Source: Hydrogenophaga sp.
GTDB taxonomy: Bacteria; Pseudomonadota; Gammaproteobacteria; Burkholderiales; Burkholderiaceae_C
Reading direction: 5' to 3'
DNA: 37,846 bases
Assembly (NCBI RefSeq): GCF_018780075.1
Contig: NZ_JADMKB010000031.1
Span: 1-37,846 of the forward strand
Position 1 is the stretch's first letter, and each line of letters opens with the position of its first letter. Positions 16,325 through 24,279 of the stretch are shown one piece after another. The notes under the pieces were generated by a model, which was given only the letters and a program-made list of their open reading frames with translations, ran no database searches and was not told the origin of the DNA. Position numbers and translations under genes: made by a program.

Positions 16325-16401
16325 CCCCCACGCTCCGCACTTCGCGTCGTCGCTGCCACCCGAGGGGGCTGATCTGCCTTGGGGCGGCCCGGCAGCGGAT
16401 C
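16325..16401 (+). repeat. GC-rich repeat B, copy 1
   Basis: Begins directly after the permease stop codon. Core strings shared with the copy at 29780: CCCCCACGCT, CCGAGGGGGCTGAT, CTTGGGGCGGCCCGGC and CGGATCG. This copy is longer near its left end (extra CCGCACTTCGCGTCGT). A T run (16403-16409) follows, so it could double as a weak terminator just before the next ABC gene. Confidence 0.75.
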
Positions 16402-16421
16402 GTTTTTTTCTCCGGGGCTGC

Positions 16422-17399
16422 ATGAGCCTGCTTCAAGTCAACAATCTCGTCGTCGAGTTCCCGCACCGCCGTGGCACCCTGCGTGCGCTGGACGACATCT
16501 CTTTCGACATCGCCCCCGGCGAAATCCTCGGCGTGGTGGGCGAGTCGGGGGCGGGCAAGTCGCTCACCGGCGCGGCCATCATCGGTCTGCTGGAGCCGCC
16601 GGGGCGGGTGGCCTCGGGCGAGATCCTGCTCGACGGCCGGCGCATCGACAAGCTGCCGTTCGCCGAACTTCGCAAGGTGCGTGGCCGCCAGATCGGTGCG
16701 ATTTTCCAGGACCCGCTGACCTCGCTGAACCCGCTGTATTCGGTGGGCCGCCAGCTGATCGAGACCATCACCACCCACCTGCCGGTGAACCCGGCCGAGG
16801 CGCGGCAGCGCGCCATCCAGCTGCTGCGTGACACCGGCATCCCGGCACCCGAGCAGCGCATCGACCATTTCCCGCACCAGTTCAGTGGCGGCATGCGCCA
16901 GCGGGTCGTGATCGCGCTCGCGCTGGCGGCCGAGCCCCAACTCATCGTGGCCGACGAGCCGACCACCGCGCTGGACGTGTCGATCCAGGCGCAGATCATT
17001 ACCCTGCTCAAGACCATTTGCAAAGAGCGTGGCGCGGCGGTGATGCTGATCACGCACGACATGGGCGTGATCGCCGAGACCTGCGACCGCGTGGCCGTGA
17101 TGTACGCCGGCCGCATCGCCGAGATCGGCCCGGTGCACGAGGTCATCAACCACCCCGCCCACCCGTACACCAGGGGCCTGATGGCCTGCATCCCCGACAT
17201 GGGTCAGGACCGCGAGCACCTGCACCAGATCGACGGCGCCATGCCGCGCCTGAACGCGATTCCCCCGGGCTGTGCCTACCACCCGCGTTGTGACCTGGTG
17301 ATGGACCGCTGTCGTACCCAGCGCCCGAGCCTGATGCCGGCGGGCGCCACGCGTGCCGCCTGCTGGCTGCACAGCGAACCCGTTGAAGGCGCGCGATGA
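16422..17399 (+). CDS. ABC transporter ATP-binding protein, DppD/OppD type
   Basis: The 325-residue protein is a complete oligopeptide-class ATPase. Walker A GESGAGKS is at 40-47, Q-loop [12 protein letters not shown] follows, the signature is [15 protein letters not shown], Walker B is [12 protein letters not shown], and the switch His is in ITHDMGV. The C-terminal extension [15 protein letters not shown] and the cysteine-bearing region [15 protein letters not shown] is the oligopeptide/dipeptide C-terminal domain, which in some members binds an iron-sulfur cluster. It supplies half of the ATP-driven motor for the permeases at 11452 and 15356. Its stop overlaps the next start by four bases. 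Confidence 0.96.
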   Translation: MSLLQVNNLVVEFPHRRGTLRALDDISFDIAPGEILGVVGESGAGKSLTGAAIIGLLEPPGRVASGEILLDGRRIDKLPFAELRKVRGRQIGAIFQDPLTSLNPLYSVGRQLIETITTHLPVNPAEARQRAIQLLRDTGIPAPEQRIDHFPHQFSGGMRQRVVIALALAAEPQLIVADEPTTALDVSIQAQIITLLKTICKERGAAVMLITHDMGVIAETCDRVAVMYAGRIAEIGPVHEVINHPAHPYTRGLMACIPDMGQDREHLHQIDGAMPRLNAIPPGCAYHPRCDLVMDRCRTQRPSLMPAGATRAACWLHSEPVEGAR

Positions 17400-18409
17400 A
17401 CCTCGACCGCCCGGACCACCACCCGCTGGTGCGCGCCACCGATCTGGCCAGGACCTTTGACGTGTCGGCACCCTGGCTCAACCGTGTGCTGGAGCGCCAG
17501 CCGCGCCAGCTGCTGCGCGCGGTGGACGGCGTGTCGTTCGATATCCAGCGCGGCCAGACGCTGGCGCTGGTGGGCGAATCGGGCTGTGGCAAGAGCACGG
17601 TGGCGCGGCTGCTGGTGGGGCTGCACGAGCCCACGCGCGGTGGCTTTCAGTTCGACGGGCAGGACGCGCACGCCGCGTTCAAGACGCCCCAGGGCAGCCA
17701 GCTGCGCCGCCGCATCCAGATGATTTTTCAGGACCCGTACGCGAGCCTGAACCCACGCTGGCGCGTGCAGGACATCGTGGCCGAACCGCTGATCGAACAC
17801 GGCATCGCGTCCGAGCCCGCTGCGCTGAGGGCGAGGGTGGGCGAGCTGCTGCATTCGGTGGGCCTGTCGCCGCAGGACGCCTCGAAGTACCCGCACCAGT
17901 TCTCGGGTGGGCAGCGCCAGCGCATCTCGATCGCGCGCGCGCTGGCCACACAACCCGAGTTTCTGGTGTGCGACGAGCCCACCAGCGCGCTGGACGTGAG
18001 CGTGCAGGCGCAGGTGCTCAACCTGATGAAAGACCTGCAGCGCGAGCGGGGCCTGACCTACCTGTTCATCAGCCACAATCTGGCGGTGGTGCGGCACGTG
18101 AGCGACCAGGTGGGGGTGATGTACCTCGGGCGTCTGGTGGAACTGGCCGACAAGCACACCTTGTTTGACAGCCCGCGCCACCCCTACACCCGCATGCTGC
18201 TGGACGCGATCCCGAAGATGCACGACACCGGGCGGGCGCGCGTGCCCGTGTCGGGTGAGGTGCCAAACCCGTTGAACCCTCCGAGCGGTTGTGCGTTCAA
18301 TCCGCGCTGTCCGCATGCGAATGAGCGGTGTCGTGTTGAGCGGCCTGTTTTGTTGGGCTTTGGGGATGCGCGAGTGGCCTGTCACGCGGTGGAAGACAAC
18401 CGGATCTGA
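17396..18409 (+). CDS. ABC transporter ATP-binding protein, DppF/OppF type
   Basis: The 337-residue partner ATPase of the preceding gene, coupled by ATGA. Walker [10 protein letters not shown] is at 60-68, Q-loop [13 protein letters not shown], signature [15 protein letters not shown], Walker [13 protein letters not shown], switch ISHNLAV. It has the DppF-type insertion after strand one ([24 protein letters not shown]), and the C-terminal oligopeptide domain with [15 protein letters not shown]. It completes the five-component importer. The gene ends the operon; no classic terminator follows, but two large dyad elements (18435-18522 and 18544-18630) fill the gap to convergent hexR. Confidence 0.96.
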   Translation: MNLDRPDHHPLVRATDLARTFDVSAPWLNRVLERQPRQLLRAVDGVSFDIQRGQTLALVGESGCGKSTVARLLVGLHEPTRGGFQFDGQDAHAAFKTPQGSQLRRRIQMIFQDPYASLNPRWRVQDIVAEPLIEHGIASEPAALRARVGELLHSVGLSPQDASKYPHQFSGGQRQRISIARALATQPEFLVCDEPTSALDVSVQAQVLNLMKDLQRERGLTYLFISHNLAVVRHVSDQVGVMYLGRLVELADKHTLFDSPRHPYTRMLLDAIPKMHDTGRARVPVSGEVPNPLNPPSGCAFNPRCPHANERCRVERPVLLGFGDARVACHAVEDNRI

Positions 18410-18434
18410 CGGTCGATCGGGTGGGCGTTGGCGC

Positions 18435-18522
18435 GGACAACGGGCGCTCCCCTCCGCGAATGTCCCCCGTCCCGCTGCGCGGGCCTCCTCCTTTATTTCG
18501 CTGCGGGAAGCGCCCGTTGTCC
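18435..18522. repeat. Inverted-repeat element C with 14-bp perfect arms
   Basis: Left arm GGACAACGGGCGCT (18435-18448) and right arm AGCGCCCGTTGTCC (18509-18522) are perfect complements separated by 60 bases, which themselves hold GC-rich dyads (CCCGCTGCGCGGG). It lies between two convergent genes and may act as a bidirectional terminator or be a miniature mobile repeat. No target-site duplication was visible to me. Confidence 0.7.
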
Positions 18523-18543
18523 TCATGCTCGGCGCGCGTGTCT

Positions 18544-18630
18544 CAGGCAAGGGCACCGAGGAGCCGGCTTTGCCGGGCCGCCAGTGCCGCCCCCTTCAGG
18601 GGGTGACGCCGAAGGCGGCGCGGGGGTGTT
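18544..18630 (-). repeat. Intergenic GC-rich repeat A, copy 2 (reverse orientation)
   Basis: Read on the minus strand it aligns along its length with 15273-15354: shared CCGGC-TTTGCC/TTCGCC-GGGCCG, CCCCCTTCAGGGGG or CCCCCAGGGGG, and GACGCCGAAGGCGGCGC. Differences are scattered substitutions rather than truncation, so the two copies are not a recent duplication. With element C it fills the space between the ABC operon and hexR. Confidence 0.75.
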
Positions 18631-18679
18631 TCAAGTGCTGCGGCGCAGGGGGCGCTTGACCTGTGCGCAACGCGCACGG

Positions 18680-19528
18680 TCACGCGTAGCGTTTACTCCG
18701 CAGGTTGTTCTTCATTTCCTTCAGCAGCGGCTGCAATTTGTTGCCGCCGATGCGCAGCGCCAGACAGGTGGCGACCACGTCGATCACCATCAGGTGCATC
18801 AGGCGCGAGGTCATGGGGCTGTAGCGGTCGTAGCCCTCGGGGTGGTCCGCGGCCAGGTGGATGTGGCCGGCGGTGGCCAGGGGCGAGCCGCTGGCGGTGA
18901 CGGTGATGACCGTGGCGCCGTGCTTGCGCGCGATGTCGGCCGCGTCCATCAGGTCGCGCGTGCGGCCCGAGTTGGAGACGATCACCAGGCAGTCGCCCGG
19001 CCCCAGCAGCGAGGCGCTCATCACCTGCATGTGGCCGTCGCTGTAGGCGATGGCGTTGATGCCCAGGCGGAAGAACTTGTGCTGCGCGTCCTGCGCCACG
19101 ATGCCCGAATTGCCGGCGCCGTAGAACTCGATGCGGCCCTTGTTCTTGTAGGTGGTCAGCAGCGCGTCGACGGCTTTCTCGATGGAATGCGTCGAGGCGT
19201 CATTGCGGTACTTCAGGAACGCTGCCACGGTGTTGTCGATCACCTTCACCAGCACGTCGCCGACCTTGTCGTCCACGTCCACGCTGCGGTGGATGAAGGG
19301 CACGCCCTCGCTCACCGTGCCGGCCAGCTTGAGCTTGAAATCGGACAGGCCGTCGTAGCCCATGCTGCGGCAGAAGCGCACCACCGTGGGCTTGCTCACG
19401 TGGGACCGGTCGGCCAGTTCGGACACCGGCAGGCTGGCGAAACTGCGGGGGTCGAGCAGCACCAGCTTGCCCACGCGTTGTTCGGCGGGCGCGAGCGAGG
19501 GCAGGGAGGCTTTGATGCGGTCGAGCAT
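18680..19528 (-). CDS. hexR: MurR/RpiR-family regulator, HexR-like repressor of central carbon metabolism
   Basis: The 282-residue protein has an RpiR-type N-terminal HTH (MLDRIKASLPSLAPAEQRVGKLVL, then SELADRSHVSKPTVVRFCRSMGYDGLSDFKLKLA, about 1-75) and a SIS sugar-phosphate-binding domain (about 125-265; GAGNSGIVAQDAQHKFFRLG, ISNSGRTRDLMDAA-type loops). It follows E. coli HexR almost motif for motif, including TVxRFCRSM, DFKL and YxPMxSRLxxLxVIDVxAT. HexR senses 2-keto-3-deoxy-6-phosphogluconate and controls Entner-Doudoroff and related genes. It is divergent from tal, and the shared gap contains candidate HexR sites, so it probably represses tal and itself. The ATG at 19528 gives the family N terminus. 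Confidence 0.9.
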   Translation of the reverse strand: MLDRIKASLPSLAPAEQRVGKLVLLDPRSFASLPVSELADRSHVSKPTVVRFCRSMGYDGLSDFKLKLAGTVSEGVPFIHRSVDVDDKVGDVLVKVIDNTVAAFLKYRNDASTHSIEKAVDALLTTYKNKGRIEFYGAGNSGIVAQDAQHKFFRLGINAIAYSDGHMQVMSASLLGPGDCLVIVSNSGRTRDLMDAADIARKHGATVITVTASGSPLATAGHIHLAADHPEGYDRYSPMTSRLMHLMVIDVVATCLALRIGGNKLQPLLKEMKNNLRSKRYA

Positions 19529-19544
19529 GGGAAACAATCCGGTT

Positions 19545-19583
19545 ACGAAACAGGTTACATGGTGATCATGAAACCTTATTACA
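19545..19583. promoter_or_regulatory. Two HexR-like operator sites between hexR and tal
   Basis: TGAAACCTTATTACA (19569-19583) matches the known proteobacterial HexR palindrome (TGTAATTAAATTACA, described in Shewanella and enterobacteria) at about ten of fifteen positions. ACGAAACAGGTTACA (19545-19559) is a weaker copy on the same strand, 24 bases away, so both would face the same side of the helix. The site is inferred from the consensus and context. Confidence 0.5.
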
Positions 19584-19586
19584 CCC

Positions 19587-19592
19587 GATAAT
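19587..19592 (+). promoter_or_regulatory. Candidate -10 box of tal, possibly leaderless
   Basis: GATAAT ends six bases before the tal ATG at 19599, so the usual start distance would put the first transcribed base on the A of ATG. No ribosome site precedes the ATG. A -35 box is not clear (GATCAT at 19564-19569 has 17-base spacing but poor match). Confidence 0.35.
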
Positions 19593-19598
19593 GGCGAA

Positions 19599-20540
19599 AT
19601 GAACCAGCTTGACGCACTCAAACAGCTCACCACCGTGGTCGCCGACACCGGCGACTTCAACCAGATCGCGGCGTTTTCGCCGCGCGATGCGACGACCAAC
19701 CCGTCGCTCATCCTGAAGGCGGTGCAGAAGCCCGAATACGCCCACCTGCTCAAGGATGCGGTGGCGAAATACGGCAGCCAGGGGGCGGACGAGGTGATGA
19801 ACCGCCTGCTCGTGGCGTTCGGTGGCGAGATCCTGAAACTCATCCCGGGCCGCGTCTCCACCGAGGTGGACGCGCGCCTGAGCTTCGACACCGAAGCCAC
19901 CGTGACGCGTGCGCGCCGCATCATCGACCTGTACCAGGGCGAGGGTGTGCACGTGGATCGTGTGCTGATCAAGATGGCCTCCACGTGGGAAGGCATCCAG
20001 GCCGCGGCGCGGCTGGAGCGCGAGGGCATCCACACCAATCTGACGCTGCTGTTCTCGTTCGCCCAGGCCGTCGCCTGTGGTCAGGCCAAGGTGCAGCTGA
20101 TCTCGCCGTTTGTGGGCCGCATCTACGACTGGTACAAGAAGAGCGCGGGGGCCGGCTGGGACGAGGCCGCCAACGCGGGTGCCAACGACCCGGGCGTGCA
20201 GTCGGTGCGCGCGATCTACAACTTCTATAAGAAGCACGGCATTGCCACCGAGGTGATGGGCGCGAGCTTTCGCAACGTGGGCCAGATCACGGCACTGGCC
20301 GGCTGCGACCTGCTGACCATCAGCCCCGACCTGCTGGCCCAGCTGGCGGCCAGCGAAGCACCGTTGACGAAGGCGCTGGACGCCGACGCCGCCAAGGCGA
20401 TGGACATCCCGTTCGTGCAGTACGACGAGGCGGGCTTCCGCTTTGCGCTGAACGAGGACGCGATGGCGACCGAGAAGCTGGCCGAAGGCATCCGCGCCTT
20501 CGTGGCCGACACGATCAAGCTCGAAGCGATGATGGGCTGA
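19599..20540 (+). CDS. tal: Transaldolase
   Basis: The 313-residue protein is a class I transaldolase of the TalB type, moving a dihydroxyacetone unit between sedoheptulose 7-phosphate and glyceraldehyde 3-phosphate in the non-oxidative pentose phosphate pathway. VVADTGDF (13-20) and TTNPSL (32-37) are the N-terminal active-site strands, the Schiff-base lysine is K125 in [11 protein letters not shown], and [14 protein letters not shown] and [11 protein letters not shown] follow. Length matches the E. coli enzyme. The start at 19599 gives the canonical [11 protein letters not shown]. Control by divergent HexR is likely. A three-codon frame (ATG GCG AAA TGA) starts at 19591 and its stop overlaps the tal ATG. 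Confidence 0.97.
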   Translation: MNQLDALKQLTTVVADTGDFNQIAAFSPRDATTNPSLILKAVQKPEYAHLLKDAVAKYGSQGADEVMNRLLVAFGGEILKLIPGRVSTEVDARLSFDTEATVTRARRIIDLYQGEGVHVDRVLIKMASTWEGIQAAARLEREGIHTNLTLLFSFAQAVACGQAKVQLISPFVGRIYDWYKKSAGAGWDEAANAGANDPGVQSVRAIYNFYKKHGIATEVMGASFRNVGQITALAGCDLLTISPDLLAQLAASEAPLTKALDADAAKAMDIPFVQYDEAGFRFALNEDAMATEKLAEGIRAFVADTIKLEAMMG

Positions 20541-20583
20541 GAGGCCGGCCCGCCGATCCAGACCGGGCTCGGTCAGTTCCCCC

Positions 20584-21822
20584 ATGGACGCCCTGCTCAC
20601 CGCCGCCGCCCGCGCGCTGGCCGCGGGCGACGCGCTCTTGGCGCTCAAACACGTGGCCTTGCGCGACGACGCGCCGGCCCTCGCCTTGCGGGGCATTGCA
20701 ATGGCACAGCTGGGCGACTACCCGCGTTCGCGCGAGCTGTTGCGGCTGGCGGCACGGGGCTTTGGTGCGCGCGAGGCGCTGGCGCGGGCGCGCTGTGTCG
20801 TGGCCGAGGCCGAGGTGGCGCTGGCGATGCGCGAGCTCGCCACCACGCCCCGCATGCTGCATGCGCTGGAGCAGGCCGCGGCCACGCTGTCGGCCCGCGG
20901 TGACGAGACCAACGCCTGGCAGGCGCGGCTGGTGGCGGTGCGAGCTTGCCTGTTGATGGGACGGCTGGATGAGGCCGCGGCCTGGCTGGCGCGGGTGAAC
21001 GTGCCGAGCCTGCCACCGCTGCTGGCGGCCGTGGCGGGCCTGGCGACGGCGGAGTTGTCGTTGCGCTCGCTGTGCACGGGCCCGGCGCGCGACGCGCTGT
21101 TGCGCGCGCAGCGGGCGGCGCAGCGCGCGCAGGTGCCTGCGCTGCAGGCCGAGGTGAGCGAAGCGCTGGCCGCGCTGGAGCGCCCCGCAGCGCGGCGCCT
21201 GGGTGCGCAGGGCGAGGCGTTGCTGCACCTCTCCGATGTGGAAGCCCTGCTGGCATCGCCCTCGCTGGTGCTCGACGCCTGCCGCCGAGGCCTCAGCCTG
21301 GACGGGCGCTGGCTGCCGCTGGCGAGCCGGCCGGTGCTGTTCACGCTCGCGCAGGCCTTGGCCGAGGCCTGGCCCGCCGATGTGCACCGCGAGGCGCTGA
21401 TCGCCAGCGCCTTCCGCACGCGCCGGCCCGACGACACGCACCGTGCGCGCTTGCGGGTGGAGATCGGTCGCCTGCGGGCCTTGGTGGCGGGCATGGCAGG
21501 CATCGGGGCCACGGCGCGCGGTTTTCAGTTGCAGCCAGCGCAGGGGCGGCCGGTGGTGGTGGTGGCGCCGCCCATCGACGGCGCGCAGGCCTCGCTGCTG
21601 GCCTTGCTGGCGGACGGCGCGGCCTGGTCCACCTCGGCCCTGGCGGTGGCCCTGGGCGCGAGCCAGCGCACCGTGCAGCGCGCCCTGGCCGAGCTGCTGG
21701 CCGAGCGCCGCGTGCGCTGCGTGGGGCAGGGGCGGGCGCGGCGCTGGCTGGCGCCGCCCCTCGCTGCCTCCGCAGGATTCACGACGATCTTGTTACTCCC
21801 CACCGCGCTGCCGCTTCATTAG
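20584..21822 (+). CDS. Predicted regulator: TPR-like helical array with winged-helix DNA-binding C terminus
   Basis: The 412-residue protein begins with about 230 residues of Ala/Leu-rich paired helices that look like degenerate TPR repeats (for example DDAPALALRGIAMAQLGDYPRSRELLRLAARGF, 28-60). The segment around GRWLPLASRPVLFTLAQALAEAWPADVHREALIASAFRTRRPDDTHRARLRVEIGRLRALV (241-301) resembles an OmpR-type winged helix, and SLLALLADGAAWSTSALAVALGASQRTVQRALAELLAERRVRCVG (337-381) is a second, marR/LexA-like winged helix with an SQRTVQRAL recognition helix. No membrane segment or kinase site. It probably regulates the two genes that follow, on the same strand. I recognise the folds only. Confidence 0.7.
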   Translation: MDALLTAAARALAAGDALLALKHVALRDDAPALALRGIAMAQLGDYPRSRELLRLAARGFGAREALARARCVVAEAEVALAMRELATTPRMLHALEQAAATLSARGDETNAWQARLVAVRACLLMGRLDEAAAWLARVNVPSLPPLLAAVAGLATAELSLRSLCTGPARDALLRAQRAAQRAQVPALQAEVSEALAALERPAARRLGAQGEALLHLSDVEALLASPSLVLDACRRGLSLDGRWLPLASRPVLFTLAQALAEAWPADVHREALIASAFRTRRPDDTHRARLRVEIGRLRALVAGMAGIGATARGFQLQPAQGRPVVVVAPPIDGAQASLLALLADGAAWSTSALAVALGASQRTVQRALAELLAERRVRCVGQGRARRWLAPPLAASAGFTTILLLPTALPLH

Positions 21823-21870
21823 AGTGCTCCCCATGGCGCCGCCGCTGGCGCCTTCCACCAAGGAGCCCCG

Positions 21871-22530
21871 ATGAGCCGCAACCCACCCCTCCAGACCGCC
21901 GAGATCGTGCGCGAGTACGGTCCATTCGACGGTTCCCCCGCCGTTCACGGTGTCACGCACGACGGCCAGCGCGTGTGGGCCGCCATCGGTTCGCGCATGG
22001 TCGCGTTCGACCCCATGAGTGGCGAGACCGTGCAGCGCATCGAACAGGCCGGCGACGCGGGCACCGCGTTCGACGGCAAACACCTCTACCAGATCGCCGA
22101 GGCGCGCATCGACAAGATCGACCCCGCCACCGGCCAGGTGCTGGCCTCCATCCCCGCGCCCGGCCAGGGCATGGATTCGGGCCTGACCTGGGCCGAGGGC
22201 AGCCTGTGGGTGGGCCAGTACCGGGACCGCCGGATTGTCCAGATCGACCCGGAGACCGGCGCGGTGCGGCGCACCCTCGAATCGAACCGCTTCGTCACCG
22301 GCGTCACCTGGGTGGACGGCGAACTCTGGCACGGCACCTGGGAGGCCGAAGAAAGCGAGCTGCGCCGCATCGACCCGGCCGACGGCACGGTGCTGCAGCG
22401 CCTGCAGATGCCGGCGGGCACCGGGGTGAGTGGGCTCGAAGCCGACGGTGGCGAGCTGTTCTATTGCGGCGGCGGGGGCAGCGGCAAGGTGCGCGCGGTG
22501 CGCCGCCCCACCCACCGCCCGGCCGTCTGA
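21871..22530 (+). CDS. Small beta-propeller protein, glutamine-cyclotransferase-like repeats
   Basis: The 219-residue protein consists of repeated short blades of the pattern hydrophobic-strand, Asp-x-x-Thr/Gly, for example VHGVTHDGQRVWAAIGSRMVAFDPMSGETVQRIEQ, then LYQIAEARIDKIDPATGQVLASI and LWVGQYRDRRIVQIDPETGAVRRTL. The blade motif IDPxTG recurs four times, as in glutaminyl-peptide cyclotransferase-like and PQQ-like propellers. There is no signal peptide, so it is cytoplasmic, unlike secreted plant-type cyclotransferases. AAGGAG precedes the ATG. The stop overlaps a possible start of the DUF899 gene. I infer a sensor or scaffold role; no catalytic residue can be assigned. Confidence 0.7.
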   Translation: MSRNPPLQTAEIVREYGPFDGSPAVHGVTHDGQRVWAAIGSRMVAFDPMSGETVQRIEQAGDAGTAFDGKHLYQIAEARIDKIDPATGQVLASIPAPGQGMDSGLTWAEGSLWVGQYRDRRIVQIDPETGAVRRTLESNRFVTGVTWVDGELWHGTWEAEESELRRIDPADGTVLQRLQMPAGTGVSGLEADGGELFYCGGGGSGKVRAVRRPTHRPAV

Positions 22531-22544
22531 TGCGGGAGCCCGCC

Positions 22545-23297
22545 ATGACCATCACCCACACCACCACCGACCGGAGCCAGTGGCTCGCACAGCGCCTGCA
22601 GCTGCTGGCGCGCGAGAAGGAACTCAGCCGCCTGAGCGACGAGGTCGCGCGGGAACGCAGTGCCTTGCCCTGGGTACGCGTGCAGACGCCTTATGTGTTC
22701 GACACGTCCGACGGACCGCGCGCGCTGGGCGACCTGTTCAACGGCAGGCGCCAGTTGCTGGTGCAGCACTTCATGCTGGGCCCGGGCTGGGCGCAGGGCT
22801 GCCCCAGCTGTTCTTACATGGCCGATCACATCGAGGGCATGCTGCCCCACCTGGCTGCGCGCGATGTGGCGCTGGTGGTGGTGTCGCGTGCGCCGCTGAA
22901 GGAGATCGAGCGATTCCGAAAGCGCATGGGCTGGGGCTTCCGCTGGGTGTCGTCCCACGGCAGCAGCTTCAACACCGATTTCGGCGTGAGCTTCACCCCG
23001 CAGGACGTGGCCGCACAGACCATGCACTACAACTTCGAGCAGCAGTGCTTTGCCAACGACGAGATGCCCGGCGTGAGCGTGTTTGCCAAAGACGACGCGG
23101 GCGAGGTGTTCCACACCTACTCCAGCTACGGCCGCGGCGTGGAGGTGATGATGGGCACCTACCGGCTGCTCGACCTGACGCCGGCGGGCCGGAACGAAGA
23201 GCACCTGGAGCACAGCATGGCCTGGGTGCGCCACCACGACCGCTACGAACCCGAGGCCTTCGCGCTGCCCACGGGCGCGTGCTGCGGCGGACACTGA
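22545..23297 (+). CDS. DUF899 thioredoxin-fold protein
   Basis: The 250-residue protein matches the DUF899 family (thioredoxin-like): QLLAREKELSRLSDEVARERSALPWVRV (19-46), LLVQHFMLGPGWAQGCPSCSYMADHIEG (71-98) with the CxxC at C86-C89, and later ISRAPLKEIERFRKRMGWGFRWVSS-type and DVAAQTMHYNFE blocks. It ends in a GACCGGH tail, an extra Cys pair. It is cytoplasmic. The CxxC supports a redox or peroxidatic function but the family's substrate is unknown. I start at 22545, because GGGAG is six bases upstream; ATG 22530, overlapping the previous stop (TGATG), would add five residues. Confidence 0.85.
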   Translation: MTITHTTTDRSQWLAQRLQLLAREKELSRLSDEVARERSALPWVRVQTPYVFDTSDGPRALGDLFNGRRQLLVQHFMLGPGWAQGCPSCSYMADHIEGMLPHLAARDVALVVVSRAPLKEIERFRKRMGWGFRWVSSHGSSFNTDFGVSFTPQDVAAQTMHYNFEQQCFANDEMPGVSVFAKDDAGEVFHTYSSYGRGVEVMMGTYRLLDLTPAGRNEEHLEHSMAWVRHHDRYEPEAFALPTGACCGGH

Positions 23298-23307
23298 CCC
23301 GCGCCGG

Positions 23308-24279
23308 TCAGGCCCGTCCAGCCGCACCGGCCTGGAGCCGGGCAAACCGCCACCGCAGGCGCTGGCTCATCGACCCGCCCTGTCCGAGCTGGCGCAGCCC
23401 CGGTCGGCCCGGCAGGTGGACCGCGTCGATGGGGTGGCTGACCGGTTCCACGCAGAAGCTCGGGCCGGCGTCCGGCCGGAACAGCAGCAGGCAGCCGTCG
23501 CCGGTCGGCGTCGTGTCTTCCACGGTCAGGGCCCAGCCGCTTTCCGGCCACTCGATGCGGGCCGTGCCGTCCCAGCCGGTGAAGGCGTTGTCGATCAGGG
23601 GGCCGTGGGCCTCGATGCCGGCGCACAGGTCCCAGTCGGGCGGAACGGCGGCGTGCGCCCGGGGCAGGCGGTCGAGGTGGCTGAGCCAGACACCGCTCAC
23701 CCGGGCCTGCACCCGGGTGCCGGGGCTGCGCAGCAGCCAGGGGTGCTGCCCCAGGCCGTAGGGCAGGGGGGTGTCGCCCAGATGCGTCACCGTGAGGGTC
23801 TGTTCGATGCCGTCGGGCCGCAGCTGGTAGCGCTGTGTCGCGATGTAGTTGTAGGGGCCGCCCATGAAATGGCGCGAATCCAGCCGCATGTCGAGCCGGT
23901 CGTTGTCGTGGGTGGTCACCGCCCAGGCCTGCAGCCAGCCCTCGCCGTGAATCGGGCAGGCTTCCCCGGCGCGGTTGGGCGCCAGCGGGTGGAACACACC
24001 GTCGCTTTCGAAGCCGCCGCCGCTGATGCGGTTGGACCAGGGCACCAGGGGCAGCGAAGCCACGCTGAACGGGTCGGGGTCGCCGAACCAGGGGCGCCAG
24101 AGGTGGAACGGCACCTCGGGCTGGCGCGGCGCCGCATCGGCCGGCGGGTGCAGCAGCCAGGCGGCGGCGCTGCCCCCGAAACCGGGCACCAGGCCCAGGC
24201 GCTGGCGCCCGTCGTCGAGCCAGTGCACGGTGCGCCCGCCGCAGCGGGTGGTGGGCGCGGTCGCCGTGCCGGTCGTCAT
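23308..24279 (-). CDS. Aldose 1-epimerase (mutarotase) family protein
   Basis: The 323-residue protein is a galactose-mutarotase-like beta-sandwich. Diagnostic elements are PLVPWSNRISGGGFESDGVFHPLAPN, PIHGEGWLQAWAV with the general acid/base His, YNYIATQRYQL, TVTHLGDTPLPYGLGQHPWL and a C-terminal block with FRPDAGPSFCVEPVSHP, whose Glu is the expected catalytic base. Such enzymes interconvert the alpha and beta anomers of free aldoses; it may feed xylose isomerase, but the substrate is inferred. The ATG at 24279 overlaps the stop of the haloperoxidase gene by four bases. It is the last of three coupled minus-strand genes. Confidence 0.88.
   Translation of the reverse strand: MTTGTATAPTTRCGGRTVHWLDDGRQRLGLVPGFGGSAAAWLLHPPADAAPRQPEVPFHLWRPWFGDPDPFSVASLPLVPWSNRISGGGFESDGVFHPLAPNRAGEACPIHGEGWLQAWAVTTHDNDRLDMRLDSRHFMGGPYNYIATQRYQLRPDGIEQTLTVTHLGDTPLPYGLGQHPWLLRSPGTRVQARVSGVWLSHLDRLPRAHAAVPPDWDLCAGIEAHGPLIDNAFTGWDGTARIEWPESGWALTVEDTTPTGDGCLLLFRPDAGPSFCVEPVSHPIDAVHLPGRPGLRQLGQGGSMSQRLRWRFARLQAGAAGRA

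Noticed and set aside
18410..18679. A remnant transposase or integron between the ABC operon and hexR
   Set aside because: Only short inverted repeats are present, with no transposase motif or recognisable attC site.
22530..22544. DUF899 start at ATG 22530
   Set aside because: Possible through the TGATG overlap, but GGGAG is correctly spaced only from 22545.
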